Below are positions 24,763 through 33,367 of a stretch of DNA of 64,000 nucleotides, piece by piece (the stretch's first letter is position 1; each line of letters starts with the position of its first letter). The stretch comes from Nocardia sp. NRRL S-836. GTDB lineage: Bacteria; Actinomycetota; Actinomycetes; Mycobacteriales; Pseudonocardiaceae. The stretch is taken from positions 1 to 64,000 of the forward strand of contig NZ_LGDY01000103.1 in the NCBI RefSeq assembly GCF_001279525.1. The letters are read 5' to 3'. Below the pieces are notes generated by a model. That model did no database searches. It was not told where the DNA came from and saw only the letters and a list, made by a program, of their open reading frames with translations. A program made the position numbers and the translations under genes.

Positions 24763-26202
24763 TCATCCGAGCCGGAATGTGGCCCGTCTGCGCGCCTCCC
24801 GGTCGGCACCGGGCCTGGCAACCACGAACCGCCCGGTGTCATGGGCAAGATAGTTGTCTGTACCAACCCGCAGCGACACCGCCGTGCTGTCGGCGAGTCC
24901 CGGCACCCTGGTGAAGCTCGCGGCCCGGCCGTAAGCGTCGGTGTCCTCGAACGGATCGACCCGGATCACGTCACCGTCCACACGCACGTACCGGTCGGGG
25001 AAGTTCACCGACTGCACCGCCACCGTGCCGGTGCCGAGGAAGCCCGGCACGAACCGGAACTGCGTGTCGGCGAGCTCGCGGACGTTGCCGTCGACCCGCA
25101 GCCGGTACTCGTGGTGCCGCACGAACAGCGCCGGGGCGTCCAACGGGGACAACCGCACGATCGGTCCGCCGCGCCCCACCGGAACGCCGAACGAGGGCGT
25201 GCCGTCGGCGTTCCAGTGCAGGCGCTGCACGCGGGTGTGCCGGTTGGGGTCGAACAGCGGGTCACCGCTGATGTCGCGGTAGTCGCGGGCGTGGTAGACG
25301 AGCACGTCCTGGTCGCCGACGGTGGTGAACGAGTTGTGCCCCGGCCCGTACTGCGAGGTCGGCGCGTGCGTGGCGAACACCGGGTTCGGCGACTTCGTCC
25401 ACGACCGCGCGTCGAGCAGGTTGGCGTTCTCGTCGGCGGTCAGCAGCCCCATGCAGTAGCGGGCGTCGGTGGCGCTCGCGGAGAACGTGACGAACACGCG
25501 GCCGTTGCGGATCAGCACCGCCGGTCCCTCGTTCACCCGGAAGCCCTGCACCTCCCACGACAGCGTGGGGGTCGCGATCCGCACCGGCGTGGTCCTCAAC
25601 GCCAACGGGGAGGCCATCTCGGCGAGGTAGAGGTTGGTGCCGGAACCGACGGCCGGGTCGTTCTGCGCCCACAGGAGGTAGCGCTTGCCCCGATGTGCGA
25701 ACGTCGTCGCGTCGAGGGTGAACGTGTCCAGGTGCGTCGTGATCTGCCCGCGCAGCACCCAGCCGTCCGCGCGCGGGTCGGCGTTCGGCGACTCCAGCAC
25801 GTAGGTGCGGATGCGGAACGGCTCGTCCTTGTCGCCGGCGGCGAAGTAGACGTACCACCGCCCGTCGACGCGGTGCAGCTCCGGCGCCCAGATGTAGCCA
25901 CCCATCCGGCCCGACGCGGGACGGCGCCAGATGGTGCGTTCGCGGGCGGAGGCCAGGCCGTCCAGGGTGGACGCACCGCGCACGACGATCCGGTCGTACT
26001 CCGGCACGGACCCGGTCAGGTAGTACATGCCGTCCGTGGGCGGCGTGACGAACGGGTCGGCGCGCTGCTCGACGAGCGGGCTGCGGGTGGGCAGGTCGCC
26101 CTCCGGAGCCGCGGCCACGGCGGCGCCGGGTGCCGCGGAGGCGAGTGCCCCGGTCGCGGCGAGCACGCCGCCGGTGCGCAGCAGAGATCGGCGGTCGATC
26201 AC
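24763..26202 (-). CDS. Tat-secreted GH43 alpha-L-arabinofuranosidase with C-terminal AbfB-like (CBM42) domain
   Basis: 479 residues. A Tat signal (MIDRRSLLRTGGVLAATGALASA) precedes a GH43 five-bladed propeller (about 40-325) with catalytic residues in ADPFVTPPTDGMYYLTGS (Asp), LDATTFAHRGKRYLLW (Asp) and RVNEGPAVL (Glu). Residues about 335-479 form a beta-trefoil (HEYRLRVDG..., VQSVNFPDRYVRVDGD) of the arabinofuranose-binding CBM42 type. The GTG at 26202 forms a GTGA overlap with GH51, so both are made together. Exo-acting removal of arabinose from arabinan or arabinoxylan is the likely role. Confidence 0.9.
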   Translation of the reverse strand: MIDRRSLLRTGGVLAATGALASAAPGAAVAAAPEGDLPTRSPLVEQRADPFVTPPTDGMYYLTGSVPEYDRIVVRGASTLDGLASARERTIWRRPASGRMGGYIWAPELHRVDGRWYVYFAAGDKDEPFRIRTYVLESPNADPRADGWVLRGQITTHLDTFTLDATTFAHRGKRYLLWAQNDPAVGSGTNLYLAEMASPLALRTTPVRIATPTLSWEVQGFRVNEGPAVLIRNGRVFVTFSASATDARYCMGLLTADENANLLDARSWTKSPNPVFATHAPTSQYGPGHNSFTTVGDQDVLVYHARDYRDISGDPLFDPNRHTRVQRLHWNADGTPSFGVPVGRGGPIVRLSPLDAPALFVRHHEYRLRVDGNVRELADTQFRFVPGFLGTGTVAVQSVNFPDRYVRVDGDVIRVDPFEDTDAYGRAASFTRVPGLADSTAVSLRVGTDNYLAHDTGRFVVARPGADREARRRATFRLG

Positions 26203-28667
26203 GAGCGGCTCCTGATCCTGAGGAACGTGACGGAGTTGGGCGGGAACGTGTGCGTGAAGGTGCTCGCGACCCGCACCTGCTCGGAACGCGGCTTGATCGG
26301 CTGGGCGAACTCGGTGTTGACGTCGTCGGCGCGGCCCTGCAGCACGGTGGCGCGGGCGAGCGGCGCGACCGGCACGCCCAGCTCGATCCGGGTGCGGGCG
26401 GCGTTGTCCTGGGCGTTGACGACCTTGACGATCAGCTCGCCGGTGGCGCGGTCGCGGGTGACGACCTGCCGGAACGGTTCGGCGACCTGGTCGGTGAACT
26501 CGCCCCACTTCCGCCCGTCGAGGAACAGCGCGACGTGCCGGCCCCTGACCTCGACGCGGACGTCGTACGTGCGGCCGGTGTCGATGCGGGTGCTGTCGGT
26601 GAGCAAGGTGCTCTTGGCGCCGCCGACGGCCTTCTCCACCGCGGACTGGGTGTTGTTCCAGCCACCGAGGTTCCACCAGTAGTGGTTGCCGGTGTCCTGC
26701 ACGCCGAACGCGACCAGGAAGCCCTCGCGGCCGGACTGCTTGGTGGCCTTGAGGTTCAGCGTGTAGTCGTGCCACGACCGGTCGCCCGCGGTGACGAGCG
26801 TGTCCTCGGCGGCCGCGTCGGACTGGACGTAGGCGCCGTTCACGACGCTCCACGCGCCGCGGCCGGACTTCGTCCACTGCGCGTCGGTGCCGGAGAAGTC
26901 GTCGGTGAACAACGTCTGGCCGGCCGCCGAGGTGACCCGCACGTCGTCGTAGCTCGCGGCCGTGGCCCAGGTGGACAGACCGATCGCCCCGGTGACGGGC
27001 CGTTGCGCGGCGGGCGAGCCGGACGCGGTGCTCGGCACGACGTGGTCGCCCACGTTGGTCATGAAGAGCTTCTGCACCTCGTAGCTCGCCGAGCCCCACG
27101 ACGCGTGGTTGTTGAACCAGATCATGTCCGGCCGCCACTGCACGTAGTCCTCGTTGGCCAGCAACGGCGCGTACGAGGCGAGCTTCACGACGTCGGCGTT
27201 GCGTTCGAGCCCAGTCATGTACGCGGCTTCGCTCAGCGCGTTGAAGAACCGGTTGTCCTGCGAGGCGTACTCGCCGAGGAACACCTTCGGGCCGTTGCGG
27301 TCGTAGGAGTCGTAGCGGTGGTTGTTCTCCAGGAACCAGCTCGGGCTGTTGTAGTAGTGCTCGTCGACCATCCCCACGCCGGCCTGCCGGTTGAGCTGCC
27401 AGAGCCGGTCGAACGTGCCGCCGGTGTCGTCGGGGCCGGAGTTGCTGACCACGGTGATGCCGGGGTACCTCGCGTTGATCGCCCTGCGGAACTCGGTGAA
27501 CCGGGCGAAGAACTCCTCGGGGAGGTTCTCCTCGTTGCCGACTTCGAGGTGCGTGAGCCCGAACGGTGCCGGGTGGCCCATCTCGGCGCGCTTGCGGCCC
27601 CAGGTGGAGTCGGCGGGACCGTTGGCGAACTCGATCAGGTCGAGCGTGTCCTGGACGTGCCGCTGCAGCAGCGCGGGGTCGTCCGTGGCGCGGTTCTGGC
27701 CGCAGCCGGTGACCAGCGCGGGCACCACCGGCAGCGGCATGGCGCCGATGTCCTCGGCGAACTGGAGGTACTCGTAGTAGCCCAGGCCGTAGGACTGGTT
27801 GTAACCCCAGAAGTTCCAGTTCGTGGCACGCTGCTCGACCGGTCCGATGGTGTCCTTCCACTGGTACGAACGGCGGCGTTCGAAGTCCGGCGCGTCGTAG
27901 CCGTGGTGGCTGCCGGTGTTCACCAGGCAACCGCCCGGGAACCGGACGAAGCCGGGCTTCAGCGCCGCGACCTTCTCGGCGAGGTCGCGGCGCAGGCCGT
28001 GCCCCTTGAACGTGTCGCGCGGCATCAGCGACACCATGTCGAGCCGCAGCGTGCCCGTGCCCGCGCCGGTGACCAGCAGCCGGCCGGTCGTGGTCGACTT
28101 CTGCGCACGGATCGTGCCGGTGTACCTCGCCCAGCCGTCGCCGCGGACCTCGACGCGCACCGGGTCGCCGAGCGGGGTGCCGGCTGGATCGGTCACGACG
28201 GCGGTCAGCGCGGTGCCCGGCCGGTCGGCGCGGGCCCAGACGGAGAAGTCGTAGCGCTGGCCCTCGCGCACGGCGATGCCGGAGTTGTATCCGGAGTTGA
28301 TGATCCCGCCGGGCAGGCCGAGCTCCAGGTAGCGGCGGTTGCGCTCGTTGAGCCGGCCGTCGTCGTCCACCACGTCGAGCGTGCCGCTGTGCGGTGCCCA
28401 CGCGGTCAGTCCGGTGTAGGCCGCGTTGTCCGCCGGGTCGTACTCGAACGAGCGGTTCTGCACCAGCTCGGCGTACAGGCCACCGTCGGCGGCGCGGTTG
28501 ATGTCCTCGAAGAACACGCCGTACATCGTGTCGTCGATCGACGGGCCCTTGCCCGAGGCGTCGACCTTGAGCGAGTAGTCGGTCTCGGCGGCCGTTCCCG
28601 ACCCGGGAACGGCGACCAGCAGAGCCGCCGCGAGTGCGGCGCACAGGAGCACGTGCTTACGGGGCAC
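26199..28667 (-). CDS. Secreted GH51 alpha-L-arabinofuranosidase with inserted LamG-like domain
   Basis: 822 residues, longer than the ~500 of intracellular GH51. Signal peptide 1-27, carbohydrate-binding sandwich (about 85-205), GH51 barrel with acid/base Glu in HLEVGNEEN and nucleophile Glu in KVFLGEYASQ. A concanavalin-like domain (SYDDVRVTSAAGQTLFTDDFSG...DTGNHYWWNLGGWNN...GRTYDVRVEVRGRHVALFLDG, about 570-735) is embedded before the final beta-sandwich (TRIELGV...FTHTFPPNSVTFLRI). The GTG at 28667 has GGAGG upstream. It heads a two-gene operon with GH43 and is under an AraR-type operator. Confidence 0.92.
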   Translation of the reverse strand: MPRKHVLLCAALAAALLVAVPGSGTAAETDYSLKVDASGKGPSIDDTMYGVFFEDINRAADGGLYAELVQNRSFEYDPADNAAYTGLTAWAPHSGTLDVVDDDGRLNERNRRYLELGLPGGIINSGYNSGIAVREGQRYDFSVWARADRPGTALTAVVTDPAGTPLGDPVRVEVRGDGWARYTGTIRAQKSTTTGRLLVTGAGTGTLRLDMVSLMPRDTFKGHGLRRDLAEKVAALKPGFVRFPGGCLVNTGSHHGYDAPDFERRRSYQWKDTIGPVEQRATNWNFWGYNQSYGLGYYEYLQFAEDIGAMPLPVVPALVTGCGQNRATDDPALLQRHVQDTLDLIEFANGPADSTWGRKRAEMGHPAPFGLTHLEVGNEENLPEEFFARFTEFRRAINARYPGITVVSNSGPDDTGGTFDRLWQLNRQAGVGMVDEHYYNSPSWFLENNHRYDSYDRNGPKVFLGEYASQDNRFFNALSEAAYMTGLERNADVVKLASYAPLLANEDYVQWRPDMIWFNNHASWGSASYEVQKLFMTNVGDHVVPSTASGSPAAQRPVTGAIGLSTWATAASYDDVRVTSAAGQTLFTDDFSGTDAQWTKSGRGAWSVVNGAYVQSDAAAEDTLVTAGDRSWHDYTLNLKATKQSGREGFLVAFGVQDTGNHYWWNLGGWNNTQSAVEKAVGGAKSTLLTDSTRIDTGRTYDVRVEVRGRHVALFLDGRKWGEFTDQVAEPFRQVVTRDRATGELIVKVVNAQDNAARTRIELGVPVAPLARATVLQGRADDVNTEFAQPIKPRSEQVRVASTFTHTFPPNSVTFLRIRSRS

Positions 28668-28689
28668 GGGTTTGCCTCCCCAGCTCGGA

Positions 28690-28703
28690 AGTGAGCGTTA
28701 ACA
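28690..28703. promoter_or_regulatory. AraR-type operator (TGTTAACGCTCACT on minus strand)
   Basis: Overlaps the -10 box of the GH51 promoter and lies 23 bp upstream of its GTG. Confidence 0.8.
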
Positions 28704-28729
28704 TAGGGCTGCGAACTCGTTACAGGCAA
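28700..28729 (-). promoter_or_regulatory. Promoter of GH51-GH43 operon
   Basis: Minus strand: TTGCCT (28724-28729), 18-bp spacer, TATGTT (28700-28705). The -10 box overlaps the AraR-type operator. Confidence 0.55.
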
Positions 28730-28746
28730 GGACTTGACGCGGTGAA

Positions 28747-28760
28747 TGTGAGCGTTCACT
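28747..28760. promoter_or_regulatory. AraR-type operator TGTGAGCGTTCACT
   Basis: Second site in this divergent region, 13 bp from a TTGACG (28734-28739) that would be the -35 of the transporter operon. Confidence 0.8.
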
Positions 28761-28830
28761 GTTGTCCACCAGACAACCGCGGACACGCGGTCGAGCTCCG
28801 CGACACCGTCGTCACCCCGGAGGAATTCCA

Positions 28831-29805
28831 GTGCTGAAGAAGATCACGACAGCCGCCAGCGTGGTCGCGCTGTTCGCGTTGACAGCGTGCGGCGGCTCGA
28901 GCGGCGGTGGGAGCACCACCACCGGCCAGTCCGGCGACACCATCACGATGGGCTTCGCCCAGGTCGGTGCCGAGAGCGGCTGGCGCACCGCCAACACCAA
29001 GTCGGTCCAGGACGAGGCCAAGGCCGCGGGGATCGACCTGAAGTTCTCCGACGCGCAGCAGAAGCAGGAGAACCAGATCAAGGCGATCCGCTCCTACATC
29101 CAGCAGAAGGTGTCGGTGATCGCGTTCAGCCCGGTCGTCGAGACCGGCTGGGACACCGTGCTGCTGGAGGCCAAGCGCGCCAACATCCCGGTGATCCTCA
29201 CCGACCGTTCGATCGACTCCGACGACAAGTCGCTGTACAAGACGTTCCTCGGGTCGGACTTCGTCGAGGAGGGCCGCAAGGCCGGCGACTGGCTGGTGGC
29301 CAACGTCTCCGGGCCCACCAACGTGGTCGAGCTGCAGGGCACCACCGGTGCCGCCCCTGCGATCGACCGCAAGAAGGGCTTCGAGGAGAAGATCGCGGGC
29401 AAGTCCGACATCAAGGTGGTCGCCTCGCAGACCGGCGACTTCACCCGCTCGGGCGGCAAGCAGGTCATGGAGGCCTTCCTCAAGTCCCAGCCGAAGATCG
29501 ACGTCGTCTACGCGCACAACGACGACATGGGTCTGGGCGCGATCGAGGCGATCAAGGCCGCCGGCAAGGTGCCCGGCAAGGACATCAAGATCATCACCGT
29601 GGACGCGGTGAAGGACGGCATGACCGCGCTCTCCAACGGTGAGATCAACTTCATCGTCGAGTGCAACCCGTTGCTGGGCAAGCAGTTGATGGACCTCGCC
29701 AAGAAGGTCGTCAAGGGCGAGGAGGTGCCGGCGCGGGTCGTGACCGAGGAGGGCACGTTCACGCAGGAGCAGGCCAAGGCCGCGCTCCCGCAGCGCCAGT
29801 ACTGA
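28831..29805 (+). CDS. Pentose/furanose ABC transporter binding lipoprotein (YtfQ-like)
   Basis: 324 residues, periplasmic-binding-protein type I fold. The GTG at 28831 follows GGAGGA. Lipobox FALTAC, then a Gly/Ser/Thr spacer. TMGFAQVGAESGWRTANTKSVQDEA and FSPVVETGWDTVLLEAK are typical of the YtfQ galactofuranose/arabinose group; VYAHNDDMGLGAIEAIKAAG completes the fold. It is the first gene of a complete transporter whose AraR-type operator and neighbours point to arabinose or an arabinofuranosyl sugar as ligand. Galactofuranose is the main alternative. Confidence 0.92.
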   Translation: MLKKITTAASVVALFALTACGGSSGGGSTTTGQSGDTITMGFAQVGAESGWRTANTKSVQDEAKAAGIDLKFSDAQQKQENQIKAIRSYIQQKVSVIAFSPVVETGWDTVLLEAKRANIPVILTDRSIDSDDKSLYKTFLGSDFVEEGRKAGDWLVANVSGPTNVVELQGTTGAAPAIDRKKGFEEKIAGKSDIKVVASQTGDFTRSGGKQVMEAFLKSQPKIDVVYAHNDDMGLGAIEAIKAAGKVPGKDIKIITVDAVKDGMTALSNGEINFIVECNPLLGKQLMDLAKKVVKGEEVPARVVTEEGTFTQEQAKAALPQRQY

Positions 29806-29823
29806 GCTCCACCACACCAGACC

Positions 29824-29863
29824 GCGGGACCCGTCGCTCCGCCCAAGTGGCGACGGGTCCCGC
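29824..29863 (+). terminator. Perfect 14-bp stem-loop between binding-protein and ATPase genes
   Basis: Arms GCGGGACCCGTCGC / GCGACGGGTCCCGC, 12-nt loop, no T-run. Placed 18 bp after the binding-protein stop inside the operon. It probably acts as a partial terminator or 3' stabiliser that leaves the binding protein more abundant than the membrane parts. Confidence 0.75.
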
Positions 29864-29889
29864 ACCCCACTGCGACGAAGGCCTGAGTC

Positions 29890-31422
29890 ATGACCGAGTC
29901 ACCGCCGCCGGTGGTCGAGATGCGCGGGATCAGCCTCGCGTTTCCCGGCGTGAAGGCGTTGCAGGACGTCGACTTCCGGTTGTTCCCCGGCGAAGTGCAC
30001 GCCCTCATGGGCGAGAACGGCGCCGGGAAGTCCACTCTGATCAAGACCCTGACCGGCGTGCACCGCCCCGACAGCGGCCGGGTCGTGCTGGACGGCACCG
30101 AGGTGGCGTTCTCCTCCCCCGGTGAAGCGCAGCACGCCGGCATCAGCACGGTCTACCAGGAGGTCAACCTCTGCGCGAACCTCACGGTGGCGGAGAACAT
30201 CCTGCTGGGCCGTGAACCCCGCCGTCTCGGTGGTGTCGACTTCCGTGCGATGCGCAAGCGCGCCGCCGAGGTCCTCTCCCGCATCGGCGTGCACATCGAC
30301 CCGGCGTCGAGCCTGGGCGAACACCCGATCGCCGTGCAGCAGCTCGTCGCGATCGCCCGCGCGATCGCGATCGACTGCCGCGTGCTCGTGCTCGACGAGC
30401 CGACGTCCAGTTTGGACGCCGGTGAGGTCGCGGAGCTGTTCCGCATCATGCGGGTGCTGCGCGACGAGGGCGTCGCGATCCTGTTCGTGTCGCACTTCCT
30501 CGACCAGGTCTACGAGATCTCCGACCGGATGACCGTGCTGCGCAACGGAACCCTCGTCGGCGAGCACCTCACCGCGGACGTCGACCGCAGGGCGCTCATC
30601 GCCCAGATGATCGGCCGCGACCTCGGTGCCCTCGAAGCGATCGAGGACGCGGCCGAGCAACGACAGGCCCGCGGCCCCGTGCTGGTGCACGCGGAAGGCC
30701 TCGGCCGCCGCGGCGCGATCGAGCCGTTCGACCTGGAGATCCGCGCCGGTGAGGTCGTCGGCCTCGCCGGTCTGCTCGGCTCCGGCCGCACGGAGCTGGC
30801 GCGGCTGCTCTTCGGTGCGGACAGGGCCGACTCCGGCCGGGTGCTCGTGGACGGCGCGCCGCTGCGGTTGCGCGGCCCGCGTTCCGCGATCGCCGCGGGC
30901 ATCGCGTTCAGCTCGGAGGACCGCAAGGGCGAGGGTCTCGTCGCGGACCTCTCGATCAGGGACAACCTGGTGCTGGCGATGCAGGCCGCGCGTGGCTGGA
31001 GCCGTCCGCTCTCGCGCCGCGTGAAGGACCAGCTCGTCGAGAAGTACCTGGCGGCACTGGACATCCGCCCCGCCAACCCGGACGCGCTGGTGCGCACCCT
31101 GTCCGGCGGCAACCAGCAGAAGGTCCTGCTCGCCCGCTGGCTCGTCACCGAGCCGCGGCTGCTGATCCTGGACGAGCCGACCAGGGGTATCGACGTCGGC
31201 GCGAAGGCCCAGATCCAGCAGCTCGTCACGACACTGGCCGCCGAGGGCACCGCGGTGCTGTTCATCTCCGCGGAGCTGGAGGAGGTCGTGCGCATCGCCG
31301 ACCGGATCGTGGTGCTGCGCGACCGGCGCAAGATCGCCGAGCTGGACGGGTCCGTGACCGGCGTGGACGAGGTGGTCGAGCTCATCGCGGGCGGAGCCGC
31401 TCCCGAGAAGGTGGTCTCATGA
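29890..31422 (+). CDS. Sugar ABC transporter ATPase with two nucleotide-binding domains (YtfR/RbsA type)
   Basis: 510 residues. The N-terminal NBD has Walker A GENGAGKSTLIK, Walker B VLVLDEPTSSLD and the Q-loop region TVYQEVNLCANL. The C-terminal NBD has a degenerate Walker A (GLLGSGRTELARLL), signature LSGGNQQK and Walker B LLILDEPTRGIDVG, as usual for the RbsA/AraG class. The start is 84 bp after the binding-protein stop. Its last codons overlap the first permease (ATGA). Confidence 0.96.
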   Translation: MTESPPPVVEMRGISLAFPGVKALQDVDFRLFPGEVHALMGENGAGKSTLIKTLTGVHRPDSGRVVLDGTEVAFSSPGEAQHAGISTVYQEVNLCANLTVAENILLGREPRRLGGVDFRAMRKRAAEVLSRIGVHIDPASSLGEHPIAVQQLVAIARAIAIDCRVLVLDEPTSSLDAGEVAELFRIMRVLRDEGVAILFVSHFLDQVYEISDRMTVLRNGTLVGEHLTADVDRRALIAQMIGRDLGALEAIEDAAEQRQARGPVLVHAEGLGRRGAIEPFDLEIRAGEVVGLAGLLGSGRTELARLLFGADRADSGRVLVDGAPLRLRGPRSAIAAGIAFSSEDRKGEGLVADLSIRDNLVLAMQAARGWSRPLSRRVKDQLVEKYLAALDIRPANPDALVRTLSGGNQQKVLLARWLVTEPRLLILDEPTRGIDVGAKAQIQQLVTTLAAEGTAVLFISAELEEVVRIADRIVVLRDRRKIAELDGSVTGVDEVVELIAGGAAPEKVVS

Positions 31423-32399
31423 AGAATCGACTGCTCTGGCCGCTGCTGGCGCTCGGTGCGCTGCTGGTGCTCAACCTCGTCGTCACGCCGTCGTTCTTCT
31501 CGTTGCGCATCCAGGACGGCCACCTCTACGGCGGCCTGGTCGACGTGCTCAAGAACGGCGCGCCGACCCTGCTGATCGCGCTCGGCATGACGCTGGTGAT
31601 CGCCACCCGCGGCATCGACCTCTCGGTCGGCGCGGTGGCGGCGATCGCGGGCGCGGTGACGTGTGTCCACATCGGAGCTTCCGGTGACGCGGGCACGGCG
31701 TTCGCCGGCATGGCGCTGGCACTGGTGCTGTGCGCGGTGCTGGGCCTGTGGAACGGTTTCCTCGTGGCGGGGCTGGGCATCCAGCCGATCATCGCGACGC
31801 TCGTGCTGATGACGGCGGGCCGCGGTATCGCCATGCTCGTCACCGAGGGGCAGATCGTCACGGTCAACAACACCGCCTACCGCCAGGTCGGTGCCGGGTT
31901 CGTGGTGCTGCCGATCTCGATCCTGATCAGCCTGCTGGTGCTGGGGCTGGTGGCGTTCGCGACCCGCCGCACCGCGCTGGGCATGCTGATCGAGGCGGTC
32001 GGCGTGAACCCGGAGGCCTCGCGGCTGGCCGGGGTGCGGTCGCGCACGATCATCTGGACCGTCTACGTGTTCGCCGCCGTGTGCGCGGGCATCGCCGGCC
32101 TGATGATCAGCTCGAACGTGAGCGCGGCCGACGCCAACAACGCCGGTCTGTGGATCGAGATGGACGCGATCCTCGCGGTCGTCATCGGCGGCACGTCGCT
32201 CGCGGGCGGGCGGTACTCGCTCACCGGCACGCTGCTCGGCGCGCTGATCATCCAGACCCTCACCACCACCGTCTACACGATCGGCGTGGCCCCCGAGGTC
32301 ACGCTGCTCTTCAAGGCGGTCGTCGTCATCGCCGTGTGCCTGGTGCAGGCCCCGAAGGCCCGTGCGGCGCTCAGCTTCCGGAAGGTGGCCGTCTCATGA
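31419..32399 (+). CDS. Sugar ABC transporter permease (YtfT-like)
   Basis: 326-residue BPD_transp_2 membrane protein with about nine hydrophobic segments. Motifs: TLVIATRGIDLSVGAV, VGVNPEASRLAGV, AVVIGGTSLAGGRYSLTGTLLGA. The ATG overlaps the ATPase stop and its own stop overlaps the next permease start (ATGA at both ends). It forms the translocation pore with the following gene. Confidence 0.95.
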   Translation: MKNRLLWPLLALGALLVLNLVVTPSFFSLRIQDGHLYGGLVDVLKNGAPTLLIALGMTLVIATRGIDLSVGAVAAIAGAVTCVHIGASGDAGTAFAGMALALVLCAVLGLWNGFLVAGLGIQPIIATLVLMTAGRGIAMLVTEGQIVTVNNTAYRQVGAGFVVLPISILISLLVLGLVAFATRRTALGMLIEAVGVNPEASRLAGVRSRTIIWTVYVFAAVCAGIAGLMISSNVSAADANNAGLWIEMDAILAVVIGGTSLAGGRYSLTGTLLGALIIQTLTTTVYTIGVAPEVTLLFKAVVVIAVCLVQAPKARAALSFRKVAVS

Positions 32400-33367
32400 C
32401 CACGCTCGTGCGCGGGGTGCGCGGGGTGCCGTCGCGGTTCCTGCCCGTTCTCGCGACCGTCGTGCTGTTCGTCCTGTCCTTCGGGGTCGGCTCGGTGCGC
32501 TACGACGGCTTCGCGTCCGGTCAGGTGATCGCGAACCTGTTCATCGACAACGCGTTCCTGATCGTGCTCGCGGCGGGGATGACGTTCGTGATCCTCAGCG
32601 GTGGCATCGACCTGTCGGTCGGGTCGGTGGTCGCGCTGTCCACGATGGTCACCGCGGCCGGGTTGCGCGCGGGCTGGCCGCTGCCGCTGGTCGTGGTGGC
32701 GGTGCTGGTGATCGGGTCGACGCTGGGCCTGCTGATGGGGCTGGTGATCCACAAGTTCGACATCCAGCCGTTCATCGTCACGCTGGCGGGCATGTTCCTG
32801 GCCCGCGGGCTGTGCTTCCTGATCAGCGTCGAGTCGGTGTCCATCAAGGACCGCACGCTGCGCGACATCGCGACCGCCGCCATCCCGCTGCCCGGCGGGG
32901 TGAGCATCACCTACAACGTCGTGATCGCGTTGCTGGTGGTCCTCGTCGCCATGTACGTGCTGCACCGCACCCGGTTCGGCCGCACGGTGTACGCGGTGGG
33001 CGGCAACGAGTCGTCCGCGCTGCTGATGGGCCTGCCGACCGCGCGGGTCAAGGTCGGCGTCTACGTGATCAGCGGCTTCTGCTCGGCGCTGGCCGGTCTG
33101 CTGTTCAGCCTGTACATGCTGTCCGGCTACGGCCTGCACGCCGTCGGCATGGAGCTGGAGGCGATCGCGGCCGTGGTGATCGGCGGGACGTTGCTCGCCG
33201 GTGGCGTCGGTTACGTGCTGGGCGGGCTGGCCGGGGTGCTGGTGCTCGGCACGATCCAGACGCTGATCTCGTTCCAGGGCACGCTGAGCTCGTGGTGGAC
33301 GAAGATCGTGATCGGTGCGCTGCTGCTGGTGTTCATCGCGGTGCAGCGGACCATGGTGCGGCGGTGA
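32396..33367 (+). CDS. Sugar ABC transporter permease (YjfF-like)
   Basis: 323 residues, partner permease. TFVILSGGIDLSVGSVVAL, VGGNESSALLMGLPTARVKV and AVVIGGTLLAGGVGYVLGG match the YjfF/RbsC class. Start at the ATG at 32396 because of the ATGA overlap. It ends ...RTMVRR with the stop overlapping the expansin GTG. Confidence 0.95.
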   Translation: MTTLVRGVRGVPSRFLPVLATVVLFVLSFGVGSVRYDGFASGQVIANLFIDNAFLIVLAAGMTFVILSGGIDLSVGSVVALSTMVTAAGLRAGWPLPLVVVAVLVIGSTLGLLMGLVIHKFDIQPFIVTLAGMFLARGLCFLISVESVSIKDRTLRDIATAAIPLPGGVSITYNVVIALLVVLVAMYVLHRTRFGRTVYAVGGNESSALLMGLPTARVKVGVYVISGFCSALAGLLFSLYMLSGYGLHAVGMELEAIAAVVIGGTLLAGGVGYVLGGLAGVLVLGTIQTLISFQGTLSSWWTKIVIGALLLVFIAVQRTMVRR

